NCBI GenBank assembly: GCA_028752905.1
Contig: JAQNBH010000013.1
Coordinates: forward strand, 23,387,477-23,451,476
Length of the DNA: 64,000 nucleotides
Direction of reading: 5' to 3'
Source: Cladorhizidae sp. MBARI D1340-BT2
Lineage: Eukaryota; Porifera; Demospongiae; Poecilosclerida; Cladorhizidae
The position numbers and the translations under genes were made by a program. Of this stretch, positions 9,121 to 22,623 are shown piece after piece. Numbering within the stretch: position 1 is the stretch's first letter; each line of letters starts with the position of its first letter. A model generated the notes under the pieces. It saw only the letters and a list, made by a program, of their open reading frames with translations. It searched no databases and was not told the origin of the DNA.

Positions 9121-12100
9121 TTATCTGTCTTTTGTACGTGCCAAAATTTTGAGTACTCTAAGTATTAGCAAGTTATGGTGATTTGAAGTGGTAAGGTTTG
9201 CGATCTTTCCTGGCGTTTTCCAGTTGCCAAAGCGGTGGCCTGCCAGTGAAAAACCACTACATTTATTGATAATCTGTTGACATGTTGCAGATAAGGGCCT
9301 TCTCTATCAGTTGACAAAATCTGGGACTTTGGTCTTGTTAATTAGGGCAGTTATGAATTGTACTCTTACTTGATGCTAAACATGTTAGCTTCGTAGATTA
9401 TCCACACTTCACTGAATAGACTTGATGTATAGCTATTAAGATAGGACCCTCTAAGTGCTCTCTCTTGATACCAAACATCCATATATTCTGCACACTTCAC
9501 TGTAATGGACTTGCAAGATAGGTATCTCTCAGTGTTCTCTATCTTGAGCTAAACATGTTAGCTTCATAGATTCTCCACACTTCACTGAATAGACTTGATA
9601 TAATTATAGCTCTAAAGGTAGGCCTCTCCCTGTTCTCTCTCTTGATACCAAACATCCGTATATTCTGCATACATAGAATCACAAGATAGGTTTCTCTATG
9701 TGTTCTCTATCTAGATGCTAAACAGGTTAGCTTCATAGATTCTCCACACTTCACTGTATAAACTTGATATATAGCTATTAAGATAGGTCTCTCCCTGTGC
9801 TCTCTGTTGATATCAAACATCCATAATATTCTGCACACTTCACTGTAATGGACTTGATATGATTCGAATGATAGGTTTCATTATGTGTTCTCTATCTTGA
9901 TATTTGCCCTAATTTGGTCTATATGTTTCTAATTTTCCCCCCAAAAATCTTGTTATTTTGCCGTAAAGCTCATAACTTTTCTACACTTTACCCAAAAAAG
10001 ATAATTTTTATATCACCGGATAGCCCTTCTAATTATCTGTCTTTTGTACGTGCCAAAATTTTGAGTACTCTAAGTATTAGCAAGTTATGGTGATTTGAAG
10101 TGGTAAGGTTTGCGATCTTTCCTGGCGTTTTCCAGTTGCCAAAGCGGTGGCCTGCCAGTGAAAAACCACTACATTTATTGATAATCTGTTGACATGTTGC
10201 AGATAAGGGCCTTCTCTATCAGTTGACAAAATCTGGGACTTTGGTCTTGTTAATTAGGGCAGTTATGAATTGTACTCTTACTTGATGCTAAACATGTTAG
10301 CTTCGTAGATTATCCACACTTCACTGAATAGACTTGATGTATAGCTATTAAGATAGGACTCTCTAAGTGCTCTCTCTTGATACCAAACATCCATATATTC
10401 TGCACACTTCACTGTAATGGACTTGCAAGATAGGTATCTCTCAGTGTTCTCTATCTTGAGCTAAACATGTTAGCTTCATAGATTCTCCACACTTCACTGA
10501 ATAGACTTGATATAATTATAGCTCTAAAGGTAGGCCTCTCTCTGTTCTCTCTCTTGATACCAAACATCCGTATATTCTGCATACATAGAATCACAAGATA
10601 GGTTTCTCTATGTGTTCTCTATCTTGATGCTAAACAGGTTAGCTTCATAGATTCTCCACACTTCACTGTATAAACTTGATATATAGCTATTAAGATAGGT
10701 CTCTCCCTGTGCTCTCTGTTGATATCAAACATCCATAATATTCTGCACACTTCACTGTAATGGACTTGATATGATTCGAATGATAGGTTTCATTATGTGT
10801 TCTCTATCTTGATATTTGCCCTAATTTGGTCTATATGTTTCTCATTTTCCCCCCAAAAATCTTGTTATTTTGCCGTAAAGCTCATAACTTTTCTACACTT
10901 TACCCAAAAAAGATAATTTTTATATCATCGGATAGCCCTTCTAATTATCTGTCTTTTGTACGTGCCAAAATTTTGAGTACTCTAAGTATTAGCAAGTTAT
11001 GGTGATTTGAAGTGGTAAGGTTTGCGATCTTTCCTGGCGTTTTCCAGTTGCCAAAGCGGTGGCCTGCCAGTGAAAAACCACTACATTTATTGATAATCTG
11101 TTGACATGTTGCAGATAAGGGCCTTCTCTATCAGTTGACAAAATCTGGGACTTTGGTCTTGTTAATTAGGGCAGTTATGAATTGTACTCTTACTTGATGC
11201 TAAACATGTTAGCTTCGTAGATTATCCACACTTCACTGAATAGACTTGATGTATAGCTATTAAGATAGGACCCTCTAAGTGCTCTCTCTTGATACCAAAC
11301 ATCCATATATTCTGCACACTTCACTGTAATGGACTTGCAAGATAGGTATCTCTCAGTGTTCTCTATCTTGAGCTAAACATGTTAGCTTCATAGATTCTCC
11401 ACACTTCACTGAATAGACTTGATATAATTATAGCTCTAAAGGTAGGCCTCTCCCTGTTCTCTCTCTTGATACCAAACATCCGTATATTCTGCATACATAG
11501 AATCACAAGATAGGTTTCTCTATGTGTTCTCTATCTAGATGCTAAACAGGTTAGCTTCATAGATTCTCCACACTTCACTGTATAAACTTGATATATAGCT
11601 ATTAAGATAGGTCTCTCCCTGTGCTCTCTGTTGATATCAAACATCCATAATATTCTGCACACTTCACTGTAATGGACTTGATATGATTCGAATGATAGGT
11701 TTCATTATGTGTTCTCTATCTTGATATTTGCCCTAATTTGGTCTATATGTTTCTAATTTTCCCCCCAAAAATCTTGTTATTTTGCCGTAAAGCTCATAAC
11801 TTTTCTACACTTTACCCAAAAAAGATAATTTTTATATCACCGGATAGCCCTTCTAATTATCTGTCTTTTGTACGTGCCAAAATTTTGAGTACTCTAAGTA
11901 TTAGCAAGTTATGGTGATTTGAAGTGGTAAGGTTTGCGATCTTTCCTGGCGTTTTCCAGTTGCCAAAGCGGTGGCCTGCCAGTGAAAAACCACTACATTT
12001 ATTGATAATCTGTTGACATGTTGCAGATAAGGGCCTTCTCTATCAGTTGACAAAATCTGGGACTTTGGTCTTGTTAATTAGGGCAGTTATGAATTGTACT

Positions 12101-12768
12101 CTTACTTGATGCTAAACATGTTAGCTTCGTAGATTATCCACACTTCACTGAATAGACTTGATGTATAGCTATTAAGATAGGACTCTCTAAGTGCTCTCTC
12201 TTGATACCAAACATCCATATATTCTGCACACTTCACTGTAATGGACTTGCAAGATAGGTATCTCTCAGTGTTCTCTATCTTGAGCTAAACATGTTAGCTT
12301 CATAGATTCTCCACACTTCACTGAATAGACTTGATATAATTATAGCTCTAAAGGTAGGCCTCTCTCTGTTCTCTCTCTTGATACCAAACATCCGTATATT
12401 CTGCATACATAGAATCACAAGATAGGTTTCTCTATGTGTTCTCTATCTTGATGCTAAACAGGTTAGCTTCATAGATTCTCCACACTTCACTGTATAAACT
12501 TGATATATAGCTATTAAGATAGGTCTCTCCCTGTGCTCTCTGTTGATATCAAACATCCATAATATTCTGCACACTTCACTGTAATGGACTTGATATGATT
12601 CGAATGATAGGTTTCATTATGTGTTCTCTATCTTGATATTTGCCCTAATTTGGTCTATATGTTTCTCATTTTCCCCCCAAAAATCTTGTTATTTTGCCGT
12701 AAAGCTCATAACTTTTCTACACTTTACCCAAAAAAGATAATTTTTATATCATCGGATAGCCCTTCTAA
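9121..12768 (+). repeat. Dimer block, two copies of a 1,824-bp unit (monomers 11-14)
   Basis: M11 and M13 share 328C, 811A and 896C. M12 and M14 share 509T, 593T, 811C and 896T. The pair thus occurs twice in a row (9121-10944 and 10945-12768). The same dimer type returns as monomers 18-19 and 24-25, so it has been moved as a unit. Confidence 0.88.
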
Positions 12769-13680
12769 TTATCTGTCTTTTGTACGTGCCAAAATTTTGA
12801 GTACTCTAAGTATTAGCAAGTTATGGTGATTTGAAGTGGTAAGGTTTGCGATCTTTCCTGGCGTTTTCCAGTTGCCAAAGCGGTGGCCTGCCAGTGAAAA
12901 ACCACTACATTTATTGATAATCTGTTGACATGTTGCAGATAAGGGCCTTCTCTATCAGTTGACAAAATCTGGGACTTTGGTCTTGTTAATTAGGGCAGTT
13001 ATGAATTGTACTCTTACTTGATGCTAAACATGTTAGCTTCGTAGATTATCCACACTTCACTGAATAGACTTGATGTATAGCTATTAAGATAGGACTCTCT
13101 AAGTGCTCTCTCTTGATACCAAACATCCATATATTCTGCACACTTCACTGTAATGGACTTGCAAGATAGGTATCTCTCAGTGTTCTCTATCTTGAGCTAA
13201 ACATGTTAGCTTCATAGATTCTCCACACTTCACTGAATAGACTTGATATAATTATAGCTCTAAAGGTAGGCCTCTCCCTGTTCTCTCTCTTGATACCAAA
13301 CATCCGTATATTCTGCATACATAGAATCACAAGATAGGTTTCTCTATGTGTTCTCTATCTAGATGCTAAACAGGTTAGCTTCATAGATTCTCCACACTTC
13401 ACTGTATAAACTTGATATATAGCTATTAAGATAGGTCTCTCCCTGTGCTCTCTGTTGATATCAAACATCCATAATATTCTGCACACTTCACTGTAATGGA
13501 CTTGATATGATTCGAATGATAGGTTTCATTATGTGTTCTCTATCTTGATATTTGCCCTAATTTGGTCGATATGTTTCTCATTTTCCCCCCAAAAATCTTG
13601 TTATTTTGCCGTTAAGCTAATAACTTTTCTACACTTTACCCAAAAAAGATAATTTTTATATCACCGGATAGCCCTTCTAA
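12769..13680 (+). repeat. Monomer 15, 800G/851A type with 846T
   Basis: It has 800G and 851A as in monomers 1, 3, 6 and 8, with 113C and the rare 846T (CCGTTAAG). 846T is otherwise seen only in monomers 28 and 32. Confidence 0.85.
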
Positions 13681-16600
13681 TTATCTGTCTTTTGTACGTG
13701 CCAAAATTTTGAGTACTCTAAGTATTAGCAAGTTATGGTGATTTGAAGTGGTAAGGTTTGCGATCTTTCCTGGCGTTTTCCAGTTGCCAAAGCGGTGGCC
13801 TGCCAGTGAAAAACCACTACATTTATTGATAATCTGTTGACATGTTGCAGATAAGGGCCTTCTCTATCAGTTGACAAAATCTGGGACTTTGGTCTTGTTA
13901 ATTAGGGCAGTTATGAATTGTACTCTTACTTGATGCTAAACATGTTAGCTTCGTAGATTATCCACACTTCACTGAATAGACTTGATGTATAGCTATTAAG
14001 ATAGGACCCTCTAAGTGCTCTCTCTTGATACCAAACATCCATATATTCTGCACACTTCACTGTAATGGACTTGCAAGATAGGTATCTCTCAGTGTTCTCT
14101 ATCTTGAGCTAAACATGTTAGCTTCATAGATTCTCCACACTTCACTGAATAGACTTGATATAATTATAGCTCTAAAGGTAGGCCTCTCCCTGTTCTCTCT
14201 CTTGATACCAAACATCCGTATATTCTGCATACATAGAATCACAAGATAGGTTTCTCTATGTGTTCTCTATCTAGATGCTAAACAGGTTAGCTTCATAGAT
14301 TCTCCACACTTCACTGTATAAACTTGATATATAGCTATTAAGATAGGTCTCTCCCTGTGCTCTCTGTTGATATCAAACATCCATAATATTCTGCACACTT
14401 CACTGTAATGGACTTGATATGATTCGAATGATAGGTTTCATTATGTGTTCTCTATCTTGATATTTGCCCTACTTTGGTCTATATGTTTCTAATTTTCCCC
14501 CCAAAAATCTTGTTATTTTGCCGTAAAGCTCATAACTTTTCTACACTTTACCCAAAAAAGATAATTTTTATATCACCGGATAGCCCTTCTAATTATCTGT
14601 CTTTTGTACGTGCCAAAATTTTGAGTACTCTAAGTATTAGCAAGTTATGGTGATTTGAAGTGGTAAGGTTTGCGATCTTTCCTGGCGTTTTCCAGTTGCC
14701 AAAGTGGTGGCCTGCCAGTGAAAAACCACTACATTTATTGATAATCTGTTGACATGTTGCAGATAAGGGCCTTCTCTATCAGTTGACAAAATCTGGGACT
14801 TTGGTCTTGTTAATTAGGGCAGTTATGAATTGTACTCTTACTTGATGCTAAACATGTTAGCTTCGTAGATTATCCACACTTCACTGAATAGACTTGATGT
14901 ATAGCTATTAAGATAGGACTCTCTAAGTGCTCTCTCTTGATACCAAACATCCATATATTCTGCACACTTCACTGTAATGGACTTGCAAGATAGGTATCTC
15001 TCAGTGTTCTCTATCTTGAGCTAAACATGTTAGCTTCATAGATTCTCCACACTTCACTGAATAGACTTGATATAATTATAGCTCTAAAGGTAGGCCTCTC
15101 CCTGTTCTCTCTCTTGATACCAAACATCCGTATATTCTGCATACATAGAATCACAAGATAGGTTTCTCTATGTGTTCTCTATCTAGATGCTAAACAGGTT
15201 AGCTTCATAGATTCTCCACACTTCACTGTATAAACTTGATATATAGCTATTAAGATAGGTCTCTCCCTGTGCTCTCTGTTGATATCAAACATCCATAATA
15301 TTCTGCACACTTCACTGTAATGGACTTGATATGATTCGAATGATAGGTTTCATTATGTGTTCTCTATCTTGATATTTGCCCTAATTTGGTCTATATGTTT
15401 CTAATTTTCCCCCCAAAAATCTTGTTATTTTGCCGTAAAGCTCATAACTTTTCTACACTTTACCCAAAAAAGATAATTTTTATATCACCGGTTAGCCCTT
15501 CTAATTATCTGTCTTTTGTACGTGCCAAAATTTTGAGTACTCTAAGTATTAGCAAGTTATGGTGATTTGAAGTGGTAAGGTTTGCGATCTTTCCTGGCGT
15601 TTTCCAGTTGCCAAAGCGGTGGCCTGCCAGTGAAAAACCACTACATTTATTGATAATCTGTTGACATGTTGCAGATAAGGGCCTTCTCTATCAGTTGACA
15701 AAATCTGGGACTTTGGTCTTGTTAATTAGGGCAGTTATGAATTGTACTCTTACTTGATGCTAAACATGTTAGCTTCGTAGATTATCCACACTTCACTGAA
15801 TAGACTTGATGTATAGCTATTAAGATAGGACCCTCTAAGTGCTCTCTCTTGATACCAAACATCCATATATTCTGCACACTTCACTGTAATGGACTTGCAA
15901 GATAGGTATCTCTCAGTGTTCTCTATCTTGAGCTAAACATGTTAGCTTCATAGATTCTCCACACTTCACTGAATAGACTTGATATAATTATAGCTCTAAA
16001 GGTAGGCCTCTCCCTGTTCTCTCTCTTGATACCAAACATCCGTATATTCTGCATACATAGAATCACAAGATAGGTTTCTCTATGTGTTCTCTATCTAGAT
16101 GCTAAACAGGTTAGCTTCATAGATTCTCCACACTTCACTGTATAAACTTGATATATAGCTATTAAGATAGGTCTCTCCCTGTGCTCTCTGTTGATATCAA
16201 ACATCCATAATATTCTGCACACTTCACTGTAATGGACTTGATATGATTCGAATGATAGGTTTCATTATGTGTTCTCTATCTTGATATTTGCCCTAATTTG
16301 GTCTATATGTTTCTAATTTTCCCCCCAAAAATCTTGTTATTTTGCCGTAAAGCTCATAACTTTTCTACACTTTACCCAAAAAAGATAATTTTTATATCAC
16401 CGGATAGCCCTTCTAATTATCTGTCTTTTGTACGTGCCAAAATTTTGAGTACTCTAAGTATTAGCAAGTTATGGTGATTTGAAGTGGTAAGGTTTGCGAT
16501 CTTTCCTGGCGTTTTCCAGTTGCCAAAGCGGTGGCCTGCCAGTGAAAAACCACTACATTTATTGATAATCTGTTGACATGTTGCAGATAAGGGCCTTCTC

Positions 16601-17328
16601 TATCAGTTGACAAAATCTGGGACTTTGGTCTTGTTAATTAGGGCAGTTATGAATTGTACTCTTACTTGATGCTAAACATGTTAGCTTCGTAGATTATCCA
16701 CACTTCACTGAATAGACTTGATGTATAGCTATTAAGATAGGACTCTCTAAGTGCTCTCTCTTGATACCAAACATCCATATATTCTGCACACTTCACTGTA
16801 ATGGACTTGCAAGATAGGTATCTCTCAGTGTTCTCTATCTTGAGCTAAACATGTTAGCTTCATAGATTCTCCACACTTCACTGAATAGACTTGATATAAT
16901 TATAGCTCTAAAGGTAGGCCTCTCTCTGTTCTCTCTCTTGATACCAAACATCCGTATATTCTGCATACATAGAATCACAAGATAGGTTTCTCTATGTGTT
17001 CTCTATCTTGATGCTAAACAGGTTAGCTTCATAGATTCTCCACACTTCACTGTATAAACTTGATATATAGCTATTAAGATAGGTCTCTCCCTGTGCTCTC
17101 TGTTGATATCAAACATCCATAATATTCTGCACACTTCACTGTAATGGACTTGATATGATTCGAATGATAGGTTTCATTATGTGTTCTCTATCTTGATATT
17201 TGCCCTAATTTGGTCTATATGTTTCTCATTTTCCCCCCAAAAATCTTGTTATTTTGCCGTAAAGCTCATAACTTTTCTACACTTTACCCAAAAAAGATAA
17301 TTTTTATATCATCGGATAGCCCTTCTAA
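13681..17328 (+). repeat. Four-monomer block (monomers 16-19), copy of 7297-10944
   Basis: Allele sets of M16-M19 match M9-M12 in order: 328C/792C/811A; 113T/811A/900T; 328C/811A; 509T/593T/896T. The link is firm because 900T (CCGGTTAG) occurs only in monomers 10 and 17. The shift is 6,384 bp (seven monomers). Confidence 0.88.
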
Positions 17329-18240
17329 TTATCTGTCTTTTGTACGTGCCAAAATTTTGAGTACTCTAAGTATTAGCAAGTTATGGTGATTTGAAGTGGT
17401 AAGGTTTGCGATCTTTCCTGGCGTTTTCCAGTTGCCAAAGCGGTGGCCTGCCAGTGAAAAACCACTACATTTATTGATAATCTGTTGACATGTTGCAGAT
17501 AAGGGCCTTCTCTATCAGTTGACAAAATCTGGTACTTTGGTCTTGTTAATTAGGGCAGTTATGAATTGTACTCTTACTTGATGCTAAACATGTTAGCTTC
17601 GTAGATTATCCACACTTCACTGAATAGACTTGATGTATAGCTATTAAGATAGGACTCTCTAAGTGCTCTCTCTTGATACCAAACATCCATATATTCTGCA
17701 CACTTCACTGTAATGGACTTGCAAGATAGGTATCTCTCAGTGTTCTCTATCTTGAGCTAAACATGTTAGCTTCATAGATTCTCCACACTTCACTGAATAG
17801 ACTTGATATAATTATAGCTCTAAAGGTAGGCCTCTCCCTGTTCTCTCTCTTGATACCAAACATCCGTATATTCTGCATACATAGAATCACAAGATAGGTT
17901 TCTCTATGTGTTCTCTATCTAGATGCTAAACAGGTTAGCTTCATAGATTCTCCACACTTCACTGTATAAACTTGATATATAGCTATTAAGATAGGTCTCT
18001 CCCTGTGCTCTCTGTTGATATCAAACATCCATAATATTCTGCACACTTCACTGTAATGGACTTGATATGATTCGAATGATAGGTTTCATTATGTGTTCTC
18101 TATCTTGATATTTGCCCTACTTTGGTCTATATGTTTCTCATTTCCCCCCCCAAAATCTTGTTATTTTGCCGTAAAGCTCATAACTTTTCTACACTTTACC
18201 CAAAAAAGATAATTTTTATATCACCGGATAGCCCTTCTAA
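17329..18240 (+). repeat. Monomer 20, 792C with tract T3C8A4
   Basis: It combines 792C, 811C and a T3C8A4 tract, with a private G-to-T at 17533 (CTGGTACTTT for CTGGGACTTT). The tract links it to monomer 5 and the 792C to monomers 2, 4, 27 and 29, so it looks mosaic. Confidence 0.8.
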
Positions 18241-18975
18241 TTATCTGTCTTTTGTACGTGCCAAAATTTTGAGTACTCTAAGTATTAGCAAGTTATGGTG
18301 ATTTGAAGTGGTAAGGTTTGCGATCTTTCCTGGCGTTTTCCAGTTGCCAAAGCGGTGGCCTGCCAGTGAAAAACCACTACATTTATTGATAATCTGTTGA
18401 CATGTTGCAGATAAGGGCCTTCTCTATCAGTTGACAAAATCTGGGACTTTGGTCTTGTTAATTAGGGCAGTTATGAATTGTACTCTTACTTGATGCTAAA
18501 CATGTTAGCTTCGTAGATTATCCACACTTCACTGAATAGACTTGATGTATAGCTATTAAGATAGGACTCTCTAAGTGCTCTCTCTTGATACCAAACATCC
18601 GTATATTCTGCATACATAGAATCACAAGATAGGTTTCTCTATGTGTTCTCTATCTTGATGCTAAACAGGTTAGCTTCATAGATTCTCCACACTTCACTGT
18701 ATAAACTTGATATATAGCTATTAAGATAGGTCTCTCCCTGTGCTCTCTGTTGATATCAAACATCCATAATATTCTGCACACTTCACTGTAATGGACTTGA
18801 TATGATTCGAATGATAGGTTTCATTATGTGTTCTCTATCTTGATATTTGCCCTAATTTGGTCTATATGTTTCTCATTTTCCCCCCAAAAATCTTGTTATT
18901 TTGCCGTAAAGCTCATAACTTTTCTACACTTTACCCAAAAAAGATAATTTTTATATCATCGGATAGCCCTTCTAA
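18241..18975 (+). repeat. Monomer 21, 735-bp deletion variant
   Basis: This copy lacks exactly 177 bp. The sequence passes from the A1/B1 junction directly to the version found at the A2/B2 junction (CATCCGTATATTCTGC instead of CATCCATATATTCTGC). The two junctions share 23 identical bases starting CTCTCTCTTGATACC, so the breakpoint cannot be placed more finely. One B1+A2 pair is lost. The rest matches the 593T/896T type of monomers 12, 14, 19 and 25. Confidence 0.95.
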
Positions 18976-21900
18976 TTATCTGTATTTTGTACGTGCCAAA
19001 ATTTTGAGTACTCTAAGTATTAGCAAGTTATGGTGATTTGAAGTGGTAAGGTTTGCGATCTTTCCTGGCGTTTTCCAGTTGCCAAAGCGGTGGCCTGCCA
19101 GTGAAAAACCACTACATTTATTGATAATCTGTTGACATGTTGCAGATAAGGGCCTTCTCTATCAGTTGACAAAATCTGGGACTTTGGTCTTGTTAATTAG
19201 GGCAGTTATGAATTGTACTCTTACTTGATGCTAAACATGTTAGCTTCGTAGATTATCCACACTTCACTGAATAGACTTGATGTATAGCTATTAAGATAGG
19301 ACTCTCTAAGTGCTCTCTCTTGATACCAAACATCCATATATTCTGCACACTTCACTGTAATGGACTTGCAAGATAGGTATCTCTCAGTGTTCTCTATCTT
19401 GAGCTAAACATGTTAGCTTCATAGATTCTCCACACTTCACTGAATAGACTTGATATAATTATAGCTCTAAAGGTAGGCCTCTCCCTGTTCTCTCTCTTGA
19501 TACCAAACATCCGTATATTCTGCATACATAGAATCACAAGATAGGTTTCTCTATGTGTTCTCTATCTAGATGCTAAACAGGTTAGCTTCATAGATTCTCC
19601 ACACTTCACTGTATAAACTTGATATATAGCTATTAAGATAGGTCTCTCCCTGTGCTCTCTGTTGATATCAAACATCCATAATATTCTGCACACTTCACTG
19701 TAATGGACTTGATATGATTCGAATGATAGGTTTCATTATGTGTTCTCTATCTTGATATTTGCCCTACTTTGGTCTATATGTTTCTAATTTTCCCCCCAAA
19801 AATCTTGTTATTTTGCCGTAAAGCTCATAACTTTTCTACACTTTACCCAAAAAAGATAATTTTTATATCACCGGATAGCCCTTCTAATTATCTGTCTTTT
19901 GTACGTGCCAAAATTTTGAGTACTCTAAGTATTAGCAAGTTATGGTGATTTGAAGTGGTAAGGTTTGCGATCTTTCCTGGCGTTTTCCAGTTGCCAAAGC
20001 GGTGGCCTGCCAGTGAAAAACCACTACATTTATTGATAATCTGTTGACATGTTGCAGATAAGGGCCTTCTCTATCAGTTGACAAAATCTGGGACTTTGGT
20101 CTTGTTAATTAGGGCAGTTATGAATTGTACTCTTACTTGATGCTAAACATGTTAGCTTCGTAGATTATCCACACTTCACTGAATAGACTTGATGTATAGC
20201 TATTAAGATAGGACTCTCTAAGTGCTCTCTCTTGATACCAAACATCCATATATTCTGCACACTTCACTGTAATGGACTTGCAAGATAGGTATCTCTCAGT
20301 GTTCTCTATCTTGAGCTAAACATGTCAGCTTCATAGATTCTCCACACTTCACTGAATAGACTTGATATAATTATAGCTCTAAAGGTAGGCCTCTCCCTGT
20401 TCTCTCTCTTGATATCAAACATCCGTATATTCTGCATACATAGAATCACAAGATAGGTTTCTCTATGTGTTCTCTATCTAGATGCTAAACAGGTTAGCTT
20501 CATAGATTCTCCACACTTCACTGTATAAACTTGATATATAGCTATTAAGATAGGTCTCTCCCTGTGCTCTCTGTTGATATCAAACATCCATAATATTCTG
20601 CACACTTCACTGTAATGGACTTGATATGATTCGAATGATAGGTTTCATTATGTGTTCTCTATCTTGATATCTGCCCTAATTTGGTCTATATGTTTCTAAT
20701 TTTCCCCCCAAAAATCTTGTTATTTTGCCGTAAAGCTCATAACTTTTCTACACTTTACCCAAAAAAGATAATTTTTATATCACCGGATAGCCCTTCTAAT
20801 TATCTGTCTTTTGTACGTGCCAAAATTTTGAGTACTCTAAGTATTAGCAAGTTATGGTGATTTGAAGTGGTAAGGTTTGCGATCTTTCCTGGCGTTTTCC
20901 AGTTGCCAAAGCGGTGGCCTGCCAGTGAAAAACCACTACATTTATTGATAATCTGTTGACATGTTGCAGATAAGGGCCTTCTCTATCAGTTGACAAAATC
21001 TGGGACTTTGGTCTTGTTAATTAGGGCAGTTATGAATTGTACTCTTACTTGATGCTAAACATGTTAGCTTCGTAGATTATCCACACTTCACTGAATAGAC
21101 TTGATGTATAGCTATTAAGATAGGACCCTCTAAGTGCTCTCTCTTGATACCAAACATCCATATATTCTGCACACTTCACTGTAATGGACTTGCAAGATAG
21201 GTATCTCTCAGTGTTCTCTATCTTGAGCTAAACATGTTAGCTTCATAGATTCTCCACACTTCACTGAATAGACTTGATATAATTATAGCTCTAAAGGTAG
21301 GCCTCTCCCTGTTCTCTCTCTTGATACCAAACATCCGTATATTCTGCATACATAGAATCACAAGATAGGTTTCTCTATGTGTTCTCTATCTAGATGCTAA
21401 ACAGGTTAGCTTCATAGATTCTCCACACTTCACTGTATAAACTTGATATATAGCTATTAAGATAGGTCTCTCCCTGTGCTCTCTGTTGATATCAAACATC
21501 CATAATATTCTGCACACTTCACTGTAATGGACTTGATATGATTCGAATGATAGGTTTCATTATGTGTTCTCTATCTTGATATTTGCCCTAATTTGGTCTA
21601 TATGTTTCTAATTTTCCCCCCAAAAATCTTGTTATTTTGCCGTAAAGCTCATAACTTTTCTACACTTTACCCAAAAAAGATAATTTTTATATCACCGGAT
21701 AGCCCTTCTAATTATCTGTCTTTTGTACGTGCCAAAATTTTGAGTACTCTAAGTATTAGCAAGTTATGGTGATTTGAAGTGGTAAGGTTTGCGATCTTTC
21801 CTGGCGTTTTCCAGTTGCCAAAGCGGTGGCCTGCCAGTGAAAAACCACTACATTTATTGATAATCTGTTGACATGTTGCAGATAAGGGCCTTCTCTATCA

Positions 21901-22623
21901 GTTGACAAAATCTGGGACTTTGGTCTTGTTAATTAGGGCAGTTATGAATTGTACTCTTACTTGATGCTAAACATGTTAGCTTCGTAGATTATCCACACTT
22001 CACTGAATAGACTTGATGTATAGCTATTAAGATAGGACTCTCTAAGTGCTCTCTCTTGATACCAAACATCCATATATTCTGCACACTTCACTGTAATGGA
22101 CTTGCAAGATAGGTATCTCTCAGTGTTCTCTATCTTGAGCTAAACATGTTAGCTTCATAGATTCTCCACACTTCACTGAATAGACTTGATATAATTATAG
22201 CTCTAAAGGTAGGCCTCTCTCTGTTCTCTCTCTTGATACCAAACATCCGTATATTCTGCATACATAGAATCACAAGATAGGTTTCTCTATGTGTTCTCTA
22301 TCTTGATGCTAAACAGGTTAGCTTCATAGATTCTCCACACTTCACTGTATAAACTTGATATATAGCTATTAAGATAGGTCTCTCCCTGTGCTCTCTGTTG
22401 ATATCAAACATCCATAATATTCTGCACACTTCACTGTAATGGACTTGATATGATTCGAATGATAGGTTTCATTATGTGTTCTCTATCTTGATATTTGCCC
22501 TAATTTGGTCTATATGTTTCTCATTTTCCCCCCAAAAATCTTGTTATTTTGCCGTAAAGCTCATAACTTTTCTACACTTTACCCAAAAAAGATAATTTTT
22601 ATATCATCGGATAGCCCTTCTAA
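18976..22623 (+). repeat. Monomers 22-25, mixed types
   Basis: M22: 792C, 811A, with a private C-to-A at 18984. M23: 811A with private changes at 20326, 20415 (CTTGATATC, also in monomers 57, 60 and 65) and 20671. M24: 328C, 811A. M25: 509T, 593T, 896T. M24-M25 are the same dimer type as monomers 11-12. Confidence 0.85.
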
